Positions 7,941 through 20,241 of a stretch of 64,000 nucleotides of DNA are shown one piece after another. The stretch covers positions 372,001 through 436,000 of the forward strand of contig JAEEVF010000001.1 in the NCBI GenBank assembly GCA_016290775.1, in the 5' to 3' direction. The notes beneath the pieces are model-generated. The model made no database searches. It worked only from the letters and a program-made list of their open reading frames with translations, and was not told where the DNA came from. Position numbers and translations under genes: made by a program. Each line of letters begins with the position of its first letter. The stretch's first letter is position 1. The stretch comes from Acetatifactor sp. (GTDB taxonomy: Bacteria; Bacillota; Clostridia; Lachnospirales; Lachnospiraceae).

Positions 7941-8378
7941 ATGTTCATGTGTGAATACAACCATACAGTGGATGCCAAGGGCAGATTGATCGTACCCGCA
8001 AGGTTTAGAGAAGTCCTGGGAGATAAGTTCGTGGTATCTAAAGGACTGGACCATTGCTTGTATGTTTATTCCAACGAAGACTGGGACGATTTCTCCAAGC
8101 AACTCTCAACATTACCCCTCACAAATAAGGAAGCAAGAGCATTCGTAAGATTCTTCCTCTCCGGTGCAAGCGAAGTGGAAGTGGATAAGCAAGGAAGAAT
8201 TTTGGTGCCGCCAAGCCTTCGTGAATTTGCAGGATTGGATAAGGACGCAGTCCTTGCGGGCGTTGGTCACAGAGTTGAGATCTGGAGCAAGGAGAGATGG
8301 GAAAGCGAATCCGTGATCGGTGACATGGATGAGATCGCAGAGACCATGGATAAGCTGGGAATCACGCTGACGCAATAA
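7941..8378 (+). CDS. mraZ: Transcriptional regulator MraZ
   Basis: A 145-residue protein with two SpoVT/AbrB-like repeats, each with the family hallmark: [14 protein letters not shown] near residue 11 and [14 protein letters not shown] near residue 82. MraZ forms rings and binds the GTGG direct repeats found upstream, repressing the dcw operon. ATG 7941 (MFMCEYNHT) is chosen because GGTGGTGATC, close to the full anti-16S complement, lies just upstream. An in-frame GTG at 7929 overlaps that site. First gene of the cluster. Confidence 0.95.
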   Translation: MFMCEYNHTVDAKGRLIVPARFREVLGDKFVVSKGLDHCLYVYSNEDWDDFSKQLSTLPLTNKEARAFVRFFLSGASEVEVDKQGRILVPPSLREFAGLDKDAVLAGVGHRVEIWSKERWESESVIGDMDEIAETMDKLGITLTQ

Positions 8379-8397
8379 GCAAATATCGGAGGATGGG

Positions 8398-9327
8398 ATG
8401 GAGTTCAATCATTATTCCGTGATGCTGGAAGAAACAATAGAAGAACTAAAGGTCAAACCGGACGGGACTTACCTGGATGGCACGCTGGGCGGCGGGGGAC
8501 ATGCCTATGAGGTGTGCAAACGTCTGGAGGGCGGAAGGTTTTTCGGGATCGACCAGGACGAAGCGGCAATCCTGGCAGCCACGGAAAGGCTGAAGGAATT
8601 TGGCGATAAGGTGACGATCCTGAGAGACAACTACTGCAACGCGAAAGCCCTTCTGGAAAGCCGAAAGGTGGACGGAGTTGACGGGATCCTGCTAGACCTT
8701 GGAGTTTCCTCTTATCAATTTGATACGGAAGAAAGAGGTTTCTCCTACAGGTTTGACGCTCCGCTGGACATGCGGATGGACCGGAGACAGAGCCTGACGG
8801 CAAAGGATATCGTTAATAATTATTCGGAAACAGAGCTTTTTCATATGATCAAGGATTACGGCGAGGATCCCTTCGCAAAGAACATCGCAAAGCACATCGT
8901 GAACGCGAGAGGAAAAAAACCGATCGAAACGACGTTTGAGCTAAACGAGATCATCAAGGCAGCGATCCCGGCGAAGATGAGGGCAAACGGACATCCCTCA
9001 AAACAAACCTTCCAGGCACTGCGGATCGAATGCAACAGGGAGCTGGAAGTCCTAAAAAACACCTTGGACGATCTCATAGAAATGCTAAATCCAGGCGGAA
9101 GGCTTTGCATCATCACCTTCCACTCGCTGGAAGATCGGATTGTGAAAAACGCCTTTCGGAAGAATGAAAATCCTTGCACCTGCCCACCGGGATTTCCTGT
9201 ATGCACCTGCGGGAAGGTAAGTAAGGGCAAGGTCATTACAAAAAAGCCAATCCTTCCAAGCGAGAAGGAACTGGCAGAGAATAGCAGATCAAAAAGCGCA
9301 AAGCTTAGAGTATTCGAAAGAACTTGA
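8398..9327 (+). CDS. rsmH: 16S rRNA m4C1402 methyltransferase RsmH
   Basis: A 309-residue SAM methyltransferase (MraW). It has HYSVMLEE at the N-terminus, motif [22 protein letters not shown] and [16 protein letters not shown], all diagnostic. It N4-methylates C1402 of 16S rRNA with RsmI. ATG 8398 has CGGAGGA upstream. It lies 19 bp after mraZ, in the conserved mraZ-rsmH-ftsL order. Confidence 0.97.
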   Translation: MEFNHYSVMLEETIEELKVKPDGTYLDGTLGGGGHAYEVCKRLEGGRFFGIDQDEAAILAATERLKEFGDKVTILRDNYCNAKALLESRKVDGVDGILLDLGVSSYQFDTEERGFSYRFDAPLDMRMDRRQSLTAKDIVNNYSETELFHMIKDYGEDPFAKNIAKHIVNARGKKPIETTFELNEIIKAAIPAKMRANGHPSKQTFQALRIECNRELEVLKNTLDDLIEMLNPGGRLCIITFHSLEDRIVKNAFRKNENPCTCPPGFPVCTCGKVSKGKVITKKPILPSEKELAENSRSKSAKLRVFERT

Positions 9328-9350
9328 CAAGTTACGGGGGAGAAAGTATT

Positions 9351-9818
9351 ATGGCACGGGAAGCAGAAAAGAGATACGCAAGAAGCAATCAAAATTACGT
9401 ATACGGCAATGCAGCGCCCAAGATTGACATTCGTCGCGAGATGGAAGATGAGAGACGCATCCATCGCGTAAGCCAGACCACCAAGAAGAACCGTGAGCAC
9501 GTTCGCTCCATGAGCCCTGCTTATGTGTTCGTCCTGATGGTATGCTTTGTTGTCATGGTCGGCGTGATCATCTGGTACGTAAATCTGCAGTCCCAGGTAA
9601 CCAGCCAGGTGTCGGTGATCAATCAGCTTGAATCCAGACTGAACACCATGAGACAGGCAAATGACGAAGAGAACCTGAGAATCTATAACAGCATCAATCT
9701 GGAAGAGATCAAGCAGATCGCCATCGGCGAGCTGGGAATGTCCTATGCACAGGAAGGACAGATCATAACGTACTCCAACGAAGGTACGGACTACATGCGC
9801 AAGGTTGTGGAGGATTAA
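9351..9818 (+). CDS. ftsL: Cell division protein FtsL-like
   Basis: A 155-residue bitopic protein with a basic cytoplasmic N-terminus, one membrane helix (about residues 55-78, YVFVLMVCFVVMVGVIIWYV) and a short extracytoplasmic coiled coil (about 80-125). Sequence similarity in this family is low, so the call rests on topology, size and position between rsmH and the division transpeptidase. ATG 9351 with GGGGGAG upstream is preferred to the in-frame TTG 9324 that overlaps the rsmH stop. FtsL forms the divisome core with DivIC and DivIB. Confidence 0.8.
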   Translation: MAREAEKRYARSNQNYVYGNAAPKIDIRREMEDERRIHRVSQTTKKNREHVRSMSPAYVFVLMVCFVVMVGVIIWYVNLQSQVTSQVSVINQLESRLNTMRQANDEENLRIYNSINLEEIKQIAIGELGMSYAQEGQIITYSNEGTDYMRKVVED

Positions 9819-9823
9819 AGGGA

Positions 9824-11965
9824 GTGCGGAAACCAAAGAACAAGAAATTTAGATTTGTGAGTCAAAAAAAGGTCCTGGTACTATTCTTCTTAGTACTAGC
9901 GGCCTTTATTTTCCTTTTTGCGAGAATTGTATGGCTGATCAAGAACAATGAGACGGAATATCAAAAGCAAGTCTTGTCTCAGAGATCATATGATTCCAAG
10001 ACTTTGCCGGCCAGAAGAGGAGACATCGTGGATGCTAAGGGCGTGAAGCTTGCGACCTGTGAGAAGGTTTACAACATGGTCGTGGATGCTTCCGTGATGA
10101 CGACGAAGGACGGGAAGTACATTGAAACGACCCTGTCGGCACTGCAGCAATGTTTTCCCCAGCTCGACGTTGCAGAGATCAGAACGTTCGTAAAACAAAA
10201 TCCCAGTAATCAATGGCATGTCGTTTTGAAGAAGCTGACCTATGATCAAATTTATGATTTCAGAGTCATGCAGGGCGAGAACAAGGACATCAAGGGAATC
10301 TGGTTCGAAGAAGAATTCAGAAGGATCTACCCTGGCGGAAGCCTTGCGGCAGACGTGATTGGATTCACCAGATCGGACAATCAGGGGCTCTATGGACTCG
10401 AGGAGTTCTACAACAAGGAACTGAACGGAGTGGACGGAAGAACCTATGGGTACTTGGACGACGACCTGAATCTCCAGAAAACGGTGAAGCCGGCAGTAGA
10501 TGGCTACACGGTCCACAGCACAATTGACTCAAACATTCAATCCATCGTTGAGAGATGTTTATATGATTTCAACGAGGCACATAAGAATCACAACCACTAT
10601 GGTGACGGCGCCGAAAACCTCGGTTGTATCGTGATGGAAGTGAATACTGGCAACATTTTGGCCATGGCCAGCTACCCGACGTTCAACCTGAATGACACCA
10701 AAAACACGAGCGCACTGCTCGGCGGCGTTCAGGTCGCACAGGTCGACAAAGAGAACGGATACTTCGAGATCAAGAAGACCGGGAAGTACATTGACCAGGA
10801 ACTCCTGGATTCCATGACCGACGATGAGATATTGACCAATTTGAATTATCTTTGGAAGAATTACTGCATCGCCTCCTCCTATGAGCCGGGTTCCACGTTC
10901 AAACCTTTTACCGTGGCGGCAGCGTTGGAGACGGATTCCATCTCTCCAGATTCCTATTATGAGTGTCTTGGTTCCTGGCAGGTAGGCCCTCACAACATTC
11001 ACTGCCACAACCGTTACGGCGATGGCGTGATCAGTCTGAAGTCGGCAGTGGCACAGTCCTGTAACGTGGCCATGATGAAGATCGCGACCACCATGGGAGC
11101 GGAGAAATTCAGCAAATTCCAACAGGCATTCAACTTTGGACTGAAGACGAACGTTGACCTTGCAGGTGAAGCGAGAACGGCTGACTTCCTTAGATCGGCT
11201 TCCGAAATGGATGCCTCTGACCTGGCGACCTACAGCTTCGGACAGAACTTTAACGTGACCATGATCCAGCTGGCAACGGGCTTTTGTTCCCTGATCAACG
11301 GCGGATATTATTACGAGCCCCACATGGTATCTAAGATCACAAATTCCAGCGGCGTCACCGTGAAAAACATTGAGCCCCGCATTTTGAAGCAAACGATCTC
11401 CGCATCGACTTCGGAGTTGATCCGCGAATATTGTAAGGCGGTAGTTACGGAAGGCACCGGTAAGGCCGCAAGACCGGCTGGATACATGATCGGCGGTAAG
11501 ACTGGAACGGCACAGACCTACCCCAGAGACGGAAATGATTTCGTCGTATCCTTTGTCGGATTTGCTCCGGCAGACGACCCTCAGGTGCTTGTCTACGTGG
11601 TGGTGGACAGAGTGAACGAGGCAAAGCAGGACAACGTTGGATATGCCAGAGAGATCGTCAGGAACATTTTCACGGAAGTGCTTCCGTACATGAACATCTT
11701 TATGACGGAAGAACTGAGCGCGAAGGAGATCAAGGAACTGGAAGACAGACAGCTTGCCAACACGCTGAAGTACGGCAAGGCACTTGAGAATCCCGACGAG
11801 ACGCAAAGTGACGATACGCCTGACATGCAGGAAAAAGATCCGGCATGGAAGAGCTTCCCCAAGGACCCTGCAACAGGGTACCTAAAAGACCCGAATACAG
11901 GTGAACTTTTGGACCCCGACACGGGCGATCCGATAAATGGTACGCATTCGGCCTTGGATTTTTAG
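9824..11965 (+). CDS. Class B penicillin-binding protein (FtsI/PbpB-like)
   Basis: A 713-residue septal transpeptidase. It has an N-terminal membrane anchor (about 15-38), the class B dimerisation domain (about 55-230) and a transpeptidase with S357-x-x-K360, S412-C-N and K559-T-G. GTG 9824 is served by GGAGG at 9809-9813 inside ftsL. No PASTA domains follow the catalytic domain, unlike many Firmicutes PBP2x/SpoVD proteins. The tail instead carries a short DPxTG-like repeat (DPATGYLKDPNTG, then LLDPDTGD) of unknown role. It cross-links septal peptidoglycan with FtsW. Confidence 0.93.
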   Translation: MRKPKNKKFRFVSQKKVLVLFFLVLAAFIFLFARIVWLIKNNETEYQKQVLSQRSYDSKTLPARRGDIVDAKGVKLATCEKVYNMVVDASVMTTKDGKYIETTLSALQQCFPQLDVAEIRTFVKQNPSNQWHVVLKKLTYDQIYDFRVMQGENKDIKGIWFEEEFRRIYPGGSLAADVIGFTRSDNQGLYGLEEFYNKELNGVDGRTYGYLDDDLNLQKTVKPAVDGYTVHSTIDSNIQSIVERCLYDFNEAHKNHNHYGDGAENLGCIVMEVNTGNILAMASYPTFNLNDTKNTSALLGGVQVAQVDKENGYFEIKKTGKYIDQELLDSMTDDEILTNLNYLWKNYCIASSYEPGSTFKPFTVAAALETDSISPDSYYECLGSWQVGPHNIHCHNRYGDGVISLKSAVAQSCNVAMMKIATTMGAEKFSKFQQAFNFGLKTNVDLAGEARTADFLRSASEMDASDLATYSFGQNFNVTMIQLATGFCSLINGGYYYEPHMVSKITNSSGVTVKNIEPRILKQTISASTSELIREYCKAVVTEGTGKAARPAGYMIGGKTGTAQTYPRDGNDFVVSFVGFAPADDPQVLVYVVVDRVNEAKQDNVGYAREIVRNIFTEVLPYMNIFMTEELSAKEIKELEDRQLANTLKYGKALENPDETQSDDTPDMQEKDPAWKSFPKDPATGYLKDPNTGELLDPDTGDPINGTHSALDF

Positions 11966-12031
11966 AGAATCTGTGATACAATATATTGTGGTGCTCAAAA
12001 GAGCATAAGACGTATCTGGAGGAATGGACAC

Positions 12032-13399
12032 ATGTTGGAAAGAAAAAAATGCCTGATCATCGGTTCTGGGATCAGCGGCATCGGGGCGGCGAGCCTGTTA
12101 TCAAATTTTGGAGCACAGATCACGATCTATGACTCAAACGAAAAGTTGGAGGTAGAGGCGATCAAGGCAAAGCTCCCGCAGGGAACCGTCGCAGAGTGCA
12201 TCGTGGGAAACCTTCCTGAGGAAGTGGAACGGGCAACGGAAGCACTGATCTTAAGCCCCGGCGTTCCGACGGACATTCCGCTTGTGTTACGAATGAAGGA
12301 AAGAGGCGTGCAGATCCTTGGAGAGATCGAGCTTGCCTTCCTGGCAGAGCAAGGAACCGTGGCGGCCGTAACGGGGACCAACGGAAAGACGACCGTGACA
12401 ACGCTTCTTGGAGAGATCATGAAAGCACACCTGGGAGAGGAGCGCACCTTCGTGGTCGGGAACATCGGCAATCCGTACACTTTGGAAGTCCTGAAGTCGA
12501 AGAAGGACAGCGTGACGGTTGCGGAGATCAGCTCGTTCCAGCTTGAAACCATCACGACGTTCCATCCGCACGTTTCCACGATCCTGAACATCACTCCGGA
12601 TCATTTGAACCGTCACCACACGATGGAGGCTTATATTGAAGCCAAGGAAGCGGTTGCAAAGAATCAGGACAAGAACGACGTTTGCGTTTTGAACTATGAG
12701 AATGAATATACCAGGGACTTTGGAACGAGATGCCCCGCAAAGGCGGTTTATTTCTCCTCCAAGAGTGAGCTGGCGGAAGGATATTTCCTGCGCGGTACGC
12801 GGATCATCCGTCGCTTTGACGGAGCGGAAGCCGACCTGATGGACATTCGCACGGACATGAACCTTGTGGGCATCCATAATGCAGAGAACGTGATGGCAGC
12901 TATCGCGATGGCAGAGGGTATGGGCGTTCCCATGCAGACCATTCTGTCAGTCATTAAGACGTTTAAGGCCGTGGAGCATCGCATTGAATACGTGGCGACG
13001 AAAAACGGCGTAGTATATTATAACGATTCCAAGGGAACCAATCCGGATGCAGCGATCCAGGGCATCAAGGCGATGGACCGTCCTACGATACTGATCGGCG
13101 GCGGGTATGATAAGCAGAACACCTATGACGAGTGGATCGAGAGCTTTGACGGAAAGGTAAAATGGCTTGTCCTGATCGGACAGACCAGGGAAAAGATCGC
13201 AGAATGCGCAAAGGCACACGGCATCACGCAGATCAAGTTTGCGGATACCTATGATGAGTGCTTGAAGCTTTGTACCGAATTGGCGCAGCCCGGAGACGCA
13301 GTGCTTCTTTCACCGGCATGCGCAAGCTGGGGAATGTTCCCGAATTATGAAACAAGAGGAAAGTTGTTCAAGGAATACGTGAACGCACTTCCTGAATGA
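12032..13399 (+). CDS. murD: UDP-N-acetylmuramoylalanine--D-glutamate ligase
   Basis: A 455-residue Mur ligase that adds D-Glu to UDP-MurNAc-L-Ala. It has an N-terminal dinucleotide-fold domain (IGSGISGIGAASLL), the ATP site GTNGKTTVTTLLGE at about residue 113, central ITPDHLNRH, and the C-terminal domain with NDSKGTNPDA. ATG 12032 follows TGGAGGAA. It sits between the PBP gene and ftsW. The usual neighbours mraY, murE and murF are absent here. Confidence 0.97.
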   Translation: MLERKKCLIIGSGISGIGAASLLSNFGAQITIYDSNEKLEVEAIKAKLPQGTVAECIVGNLPEEVERATEALILSPGVPTDIPLVLRMKERGVQILGEIELAFLAEQGTVAAVTGTNGKTTVTTLLGEIMKAHLGEERTFVVGNIGNPYTLEVLKSKKDSVTVAEISSFQLETITTFHPHVSTILNITPDHLNRHHTMEAYIEAKEAVAKNQDKNDVCVLNYENEYTRDFGTRCPAKAVYFSSKSELAEGYFLRGTRIIRRFDGAEADLMDIRTDMNLVGIHNAENVMAAIAMAEGMGVPMQTILSVIKTFKAVEHRIEYVATKNGVVYYNDSKGTNPDAAIQGIKAMDRPTILIGGGYDKQNTYDEWIESFDGKVKWLVLIGQTREKIAECAKAHGITQIKFADTYDECLKLCTELAQPGDAVLLSPACASWGMFPNYETRGKLFKEYVNALPE

Positions 13400-13419
13400 C
13401 CCGTTAACAAGGAGTAAAG

Positions 13420-14580
13420 ATGGCAACGGAGAGCGTAGTAGAAAGGACAAAGGAGAATATACAGCATCATACCGACGTCAGCCTTTGGTTCGCGTTGCTG
13501 TTCCTTTTGGGATTCGGAATGGTCATGATCTATTCCGCAAGCTCCTACACGGCGTTCGCGGAGCACAGCGACCAGATGTACTATCTCAAAAGGCAGGCCA
13601 TCGCCGTTGGACTTGGCCTGATCGCCATGCTTGTCGTTTCCAGGATCCCTTATCATTTCTGGGAGCGGTTCGCACTTCTTGGTCTGATGCTTTCAACGAT
13701 CCTGATCCTTCTCGTAAAAACCTCCCTCGGCGTGGAATCCCACGGTGCAAGGCGTTGGCTGAAGACTGGTATCCCGGGCTTTAACCTGCAGCCCGCAGAG
13801 GTGGCGAAGGTAGCCATCATCCTGTTTTTGTCCGTCATGATCTGCAAGATGGGCGCGTCGATCGTGAAATTCAAAGGTTTTATGTTGATGATGATCCCGC
13901 CTGCGATCTTGTTCCTCCTGATCTGGAAGGTAACGGATAACCTGAGTTCCGCACTGATCGTCATGGCAATCGCCGTGATCTTGGTGTTTGTGGCAAGTCC
14001 GGATTATAAGAAGTTTGTTTTGCTGGCGCTTCTTGCCATTGCAGGCGCAGTTGCGATCGTTCTGATCGTGAAGTACACGAATCCACAGGGAAGCTTTCGC
14101 CTTTCCCGTATCAGAGTCTGGCTGGATCCGGAAAGTGATCCGGATGATAAAGGATTCCAGACCTTGCAGGCATTATATGCCATCGGCAGCGGCGGCGTTT
14201 GGGGCAAGGGCCTGGGACAGAGCATGCAAAAGCTTTCCTTCCTGCCGGAGTCACAGAACGACATGATCTTCTCGATCATATGCGAGGAACTTGGCGTGTT
14301 TGGAGCGGCGGCGATCATGCTGATGTTTGTCGTCCTCATCTGGCGAATGATGATCATTGCAAATAATGCACCGGATCTGTTTGGAGGCCTCTTGGTCACG
14401 GGAGTGATCGCACACATTGCCGTGCAGGCCGTCTTAAACATCGCGGTGGTAACGAATACCATTCCTAATACGGGAATATCCCTTCCGTTCATCAGTTACG
14501 GAGGATCCTCCGTGATCTTCCTTTTGGTGGAAATGGGATGGGTCATGAGCGTGGCAAGAGGGATCGAATATCGAAATTGA
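13420..14580 (+). CDS. ftsW: Lipid II glycosyltransferase FtsW (SEDS family)
   Basis: A 386-residue SEDS protein with about ten membrane helices. Landmarks are MVMIYSASSYTAF near the N-terminus, HGARRWLKTG, and the C-terminal NTGISLPFISYGGSS signature. It polymerises lipid II at the septum with the class B PBP encoded upstream. It starts at ATG 13420 with AAGGAG, 20 bp after murD. Confidence 0.95.
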   Translation: MATESVVERTKENIQHHTDVSLWFALLFLLGFGMVMIYSASSYTAFAEHSDQMYYLKRQAIAVGLGLIAMLVVSRIPYHFWERFALLGLMLSTILILLVKTSLGVESHGARRWLKTGIPGFNLQPAEVAKVAIILFLSVMICKMGASIVKFKGFMLMMIPPAILFLLIWKVTDNLSSALIVMAIAVILVFVASPDYKKFVLLALLAIAGAVAIVLIVKYTNPQGSFRLSRIRVWLDPESDPDDKGFQTLQALYAIGSGGVWGKGLGQSMQKLSFLPESQNDMIFSIICEELGVFGAAAIMLMFVVLIWRMMIIANNAPDLFGGLLVTGVIAHIAVQAVLNIAVVTNTIPNTGISLPFISYGGSSVIFLLVEMGWVMSVARGIEYRN

Positions 14581-14615
14581 TCAAAAGTACGTGAGTCGGA
14601 GAGCGAGGATCGCAA

Positions 14616-15347
14616 GTGGGAAAGAAAGGCAAAAAATGGATCGCCATATTGTTTTTGTTGATGCTTCTCGTTGCGGGCGCTCTTTGGGCAGGGAATTATC
14701 TGCTCAGCAAGTATCACGTGGAAAACATTTACGTGGATGGTAACATCCATTATTCTGACGAAGAGATCAAGGAGATGATCATGGGCGGCGTGCTCGGTGA
14801 CAACTCCCTTTATCTGTCGCACAAGTACAAGAACTGGAGTGCCAAGAACATTCCGTTCATCGATGCGATCACGGTCGAGACGCTTTCTCCTGACACCATT
14901 AAGATCACGGTGTATGAAAAGGCGCTTGCAGGATATATCAAATATCTGGATGCTTACATGTATTTTGATAAGGACGGGTACCTGGTTGAGAATTCCAGCG
15001 TCAGAACGGCTGGGATCCCTCAGATCACGGGTCTGTCCTTTTCGTATGCAGTTTTGGAAAAACCGCTGCCGGTGCAAGATGATAAGGTGTTTGGCGACAT
15101 CCTGACAATCACGAAATTGCTCAAAAAGTATGAATTGTCTGCCGACAGGATCCAATTTGACGGAAGCAACGTAACTCTTCACTTCGGAGGCATCCGCGTG
15201 GCTCTGGGAAATGAGAGGAGCAGGCTGGAAAATAAGATCATGATCATACCGCAGGTGCTCGACAGTCTGGGTGACGTCAAGGGAGTGTTCCACATGGAGA
15301 GCTATGACGAAACTCACGGCAATTACGTATTTAAACCGACTGAATGA
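14616..15347 (+). CDS. Cell division protein FtsQ/DivIB
   Basis: A 243-residue bitopic protein. A lysine-rich cytoplasmic N-terminus and one membrane helix (about 7-28) precede a POTRA domain (YHVENIYVDGNIHYSDEEI) and the FtsQ beta domain. Position between ftsW and ftsZ supports the call. GTG 14616 lies after a GAGCGAGGA ribosome site. It scaffolds FtsL/DivIC at the septum. Confidence 0.88.
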   Translation: MGKKGKKWIAILFLLMLLVAGALWAGNYLLSKYHVENIYVDGNIHYSDEEIKEMIMGGVLGDNSLYLSHKYKNWSAKNIPFIDAITVETLSPDTIKITVYEKALAGYIKYLDAYMYFDKDGYLVENSSVRTAGIPQITGLSFSYAVLEKPLPVQDDKVFGDILTITKLLKKYELSADRIQFDGSNVTLHFGGIRVALGNERSRLENKIMIIPQVLDSLGDVKGVFHMESYDETHGNYVFKPTE

Positions 15348-15388
15348 GTCAATTTGCTTATATTTTTGTGCATTTTGTAAAAATTTTG

Positions 15389-15417
15389 TTGATTATTTCG
15401 AAAAATGATTATATGAT
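15389..15417 (+). promoter_or_regulatory. ftsZ promoter
   Basis: TTGATT (15389-15394), 17-bp spacer, TATGAT (15412-15417), in an AT-rich gap after divIB. It would allow ftsZ expression independent of the MraZ-controlled promoter. Confidence 0.7.
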
Positions 15418-15482
15418 AAATCTGATGGTTCCCGATCTGGAGCCATATATTGCAAAAGACTTATGAGAAGGAGGACGGACCG

Positions 15483-16676
15483 TTGATCGAAATAAACAAT
15501 AACGAAACGGAAGCTGGAGCAAAGATAATTGTTGTCGGTGTTGGCGGAGCTGGAAACAACGCCGTGAACAGGATGGTGGAGGAGGGGATCGACCTCGTTG
15601 ACTTCATTGGAATGAACACGGATAAGCAGGCACTTAGGCTTTGCAAAGCCCCCAGAATCCTTCAGATGGGTGAAAAGCTTACCAAGGGACTTGGCGCAGG
15701 AGCGAAGCCCGAGGTTGGTGAGCAGGCAGCTGAGGAAAGCAAGGAAGAGATTGCAAACGCACTCGCAGGTGCTGACATGGTTTTCGTAACCTGTGGCATG
15801 GGCGGCGGAACCGGTACCGGTGCCGCACCTGTTGTTGCTAAGGTTGCTAAGGATCAGGGAAGCCTGACCGTTGGCGTCGTGACTAAGCCTTTCCGTTTTG
15901 AAGCTAAGCAGAGAATGAACAATGCGCTGATGGGCATTGATCGTCTTAAGGAAAACGTGGACACGCTGATCGTGATCCCGAACGATAAGCTTCTTGAGAT
16001 TGTGGACAAGCGTACCACGATGCCCGATGCTCTGAAGAAGGCAGACGAAGTTCTGCAGCAGGCAGTTCAGGGAATTACCGATCTGATCAACGTTCCCGCG
16101 ATCATCAATCTGGACTTCGCAGACGTTCAGACGGCAATGAAGAACAAGGGTATCGCTCATATTGGTATCGGCTACGGCGAAGGCGATGACAAGGCTGAGA
16201 TCGCAGTGAAGATGGCTGTAGAGAGCCCGCTGCTTGAGACTTCCATCCGCGGCGCTTCCGACATCATCCTGAACATCTCCGGTGACATTTCACTGTTCGA
16301 CGCAAACACGGCGGCAGGATATATCCAGGAGTGCTGTGGTGAAGAGCTGAACGTGATCTTTGGTGCGAAGTACGATGAGTCCATGAAGGACGCTTGCTCC
16401 GTTACCGTGATCGCAACCGGCATTACCGATGGCCTTCAGGTTGGATTTAGTTCCGGTTTCGCAAAGAAGCCCATGTTCACCCAGCCGATCTCAACGATGC
16501 CCAGAACCAATCCGAACATGACGAGCAACATGGCGCAAGCTCCCGTACAGCAGCAGCCCCAAGCTCCCACAAAGCCGACGATCCAGGTGTCACAGACACC
16601 TCACAAGCCCGTTGACTTAAGGAGTAACGTATCGGAAAAGACGCTGAACATTCCTGATTTCTTAAAGAAAAAGTAA
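15483..16676 (+). CDS. ftsZ: Cell division GTPase FtsZ
   Basis: A 397-residue tubulin homologue that forms the Z ring. It has [14 protein letters not shown] at the N-terminus, the GTP signature [11 protein letters not shown] near residue 107, the T7-loop region NLDFADV, and the conserved C-terminal peptide [11 protein letters not shown] after a Pro/Gln-rich linker. The start is taken as TTG 15483 because AAGGAGG (15468-15474) lies 8 bp upstream and the resulting N-terminus fits the family. In-frame TTG 15450 and ATG 15464 precede the ribosome site. Its own promoter lies upstream. Confidence 0.96.
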   Translation: MIEINNNETEAGAKIIVVGVGGAGNNAVNRMVEEGIDLVDFIGMNTDKQALRLCKAPRILQMGEKLTKGLGAGAKPEVGEQAAEESKEEIANALAGADMVFVTCGMGGGTGTGAAPVVAKVAKDQGSLTVGVVTKPFRFEAKQRMNNALMGIDRLKENVDTLIVIPNDKLLEIVDKRTTMPDALKKADEVLQQAVQGITDLINVPAIINLDFADVQTAMKNKGIAHIGIGYGEGDDKAEIAVKMAVESPLLETSIRGASDIILNISGDISLFDANTAAGYIQECCGEELNVIFGAKYDESMKDACSVTVIATGITDGLQVGFSSGFAKKPMFTQPISTMPRTNPNMTSNMAQAPVQQQPQAPTKPTIQVSQTPHKPVDLRSNVSEKTLNIPDFLKKK

Positions 16677-16691
16677 GCAAATGAACACTAG

Positions 16692-16720
16692 GCGGTAAGG
16701 ATTTCCCTTACCGCTTTTTT
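16692..16720 (+). terminator. ftsZ terminator
   Basis: GCGGTAAGG, loop ATTTC, CCTTACCGC, TTTTTT. It closes the division cluster. Confidence 0.92.
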
Positions 16721-16732
16721 GTGGTCTTTTTG

Positions 16733-16761
16733 TTGGCAAAAGGGCAAAAATGAGGTATAAT
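16733..16761 (+). promoter_or_regulatory. Promoter before 16798 gene and lacZ
   Basis: TTGGCA (16733-16738), 17-bp spacer, consensus TATAAT (16756-16761). Confidence 0.75.
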
Positions 16762-16797
16762 AATTCTGTATGACGACTCTTAAGGGAGGCAAGAAAA

Positions 16798-17100
16798 ATG
16801 ATCGTTCGAGAAGACGTTTTGTCCATGGAATATCTAAAGAAAACGGAATATACCGGATGCCATCAGGGAATGCGATATCGCCTGGAAAAGAAGGAAAATG
16901 AAGAAGGGAAAAAGCTCCTTGCGACCGTATGGCCTGAGCCTTTCAATTTCTTTACGACGCCCGAGGAGCAAAAGATCAAGCAGGAATTCTCTTTTGATGA
17001 AGACGGCGTGGTGGATGCCATCGCATGGATGAATGATCTTCTGTTTGAAAAAAAGGAGCTTTGGGATCAGGCACCGAAGAACTGGAGCACCTACCAATAA
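16798..17100 (+). CDS. Conserved hypothetical protein, about 100 aa
   Basis: A 100-residue acidic soluble protein with no signal or membrane helix. It is rich in aromatic residues (TVWPEPFNFFTTP near residue 45; VDAIAWMNDLLFE near 75). I remember similar short proteins in Lachnospiraceae but know no function. ATG 16798 follows AAGGGAGG, and a near-consensus promoter precedes it. It is 39 bp upstream of lacZ and may be cotranscribed. Confidence 0.75.
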   Translation: MIVREDVLSMEYLKKTEYTGCHQGMRYRLEKKENEEGKKLLATVWPEPFNFFTTPEEQKIKQEFSFDEDGVVDAIAWMNDLLFEKKELWDQAPKNWSTYQ

Positions 17101-17112
17101 AGAGAATCTTAG

Positions 17113-20223
<3,111 letters not shown>

Positions 20224-20241
20224 CTGCTGAGGTGACGTGAA

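Noticed and set aside
8856..9836. 326-residue reverse-strand ORF across rsmH and ftsL
   Set aside because: It is antisense to two clear genes and lacks any recognisable protein motif.
10559..11806. 415-residue reverse-strand ORF under the PBP gene
   Set aside because: Antisense shadow of a well-supported penicillin-binding protein; His/Val/Arg-rich composition typical of shadow frames.
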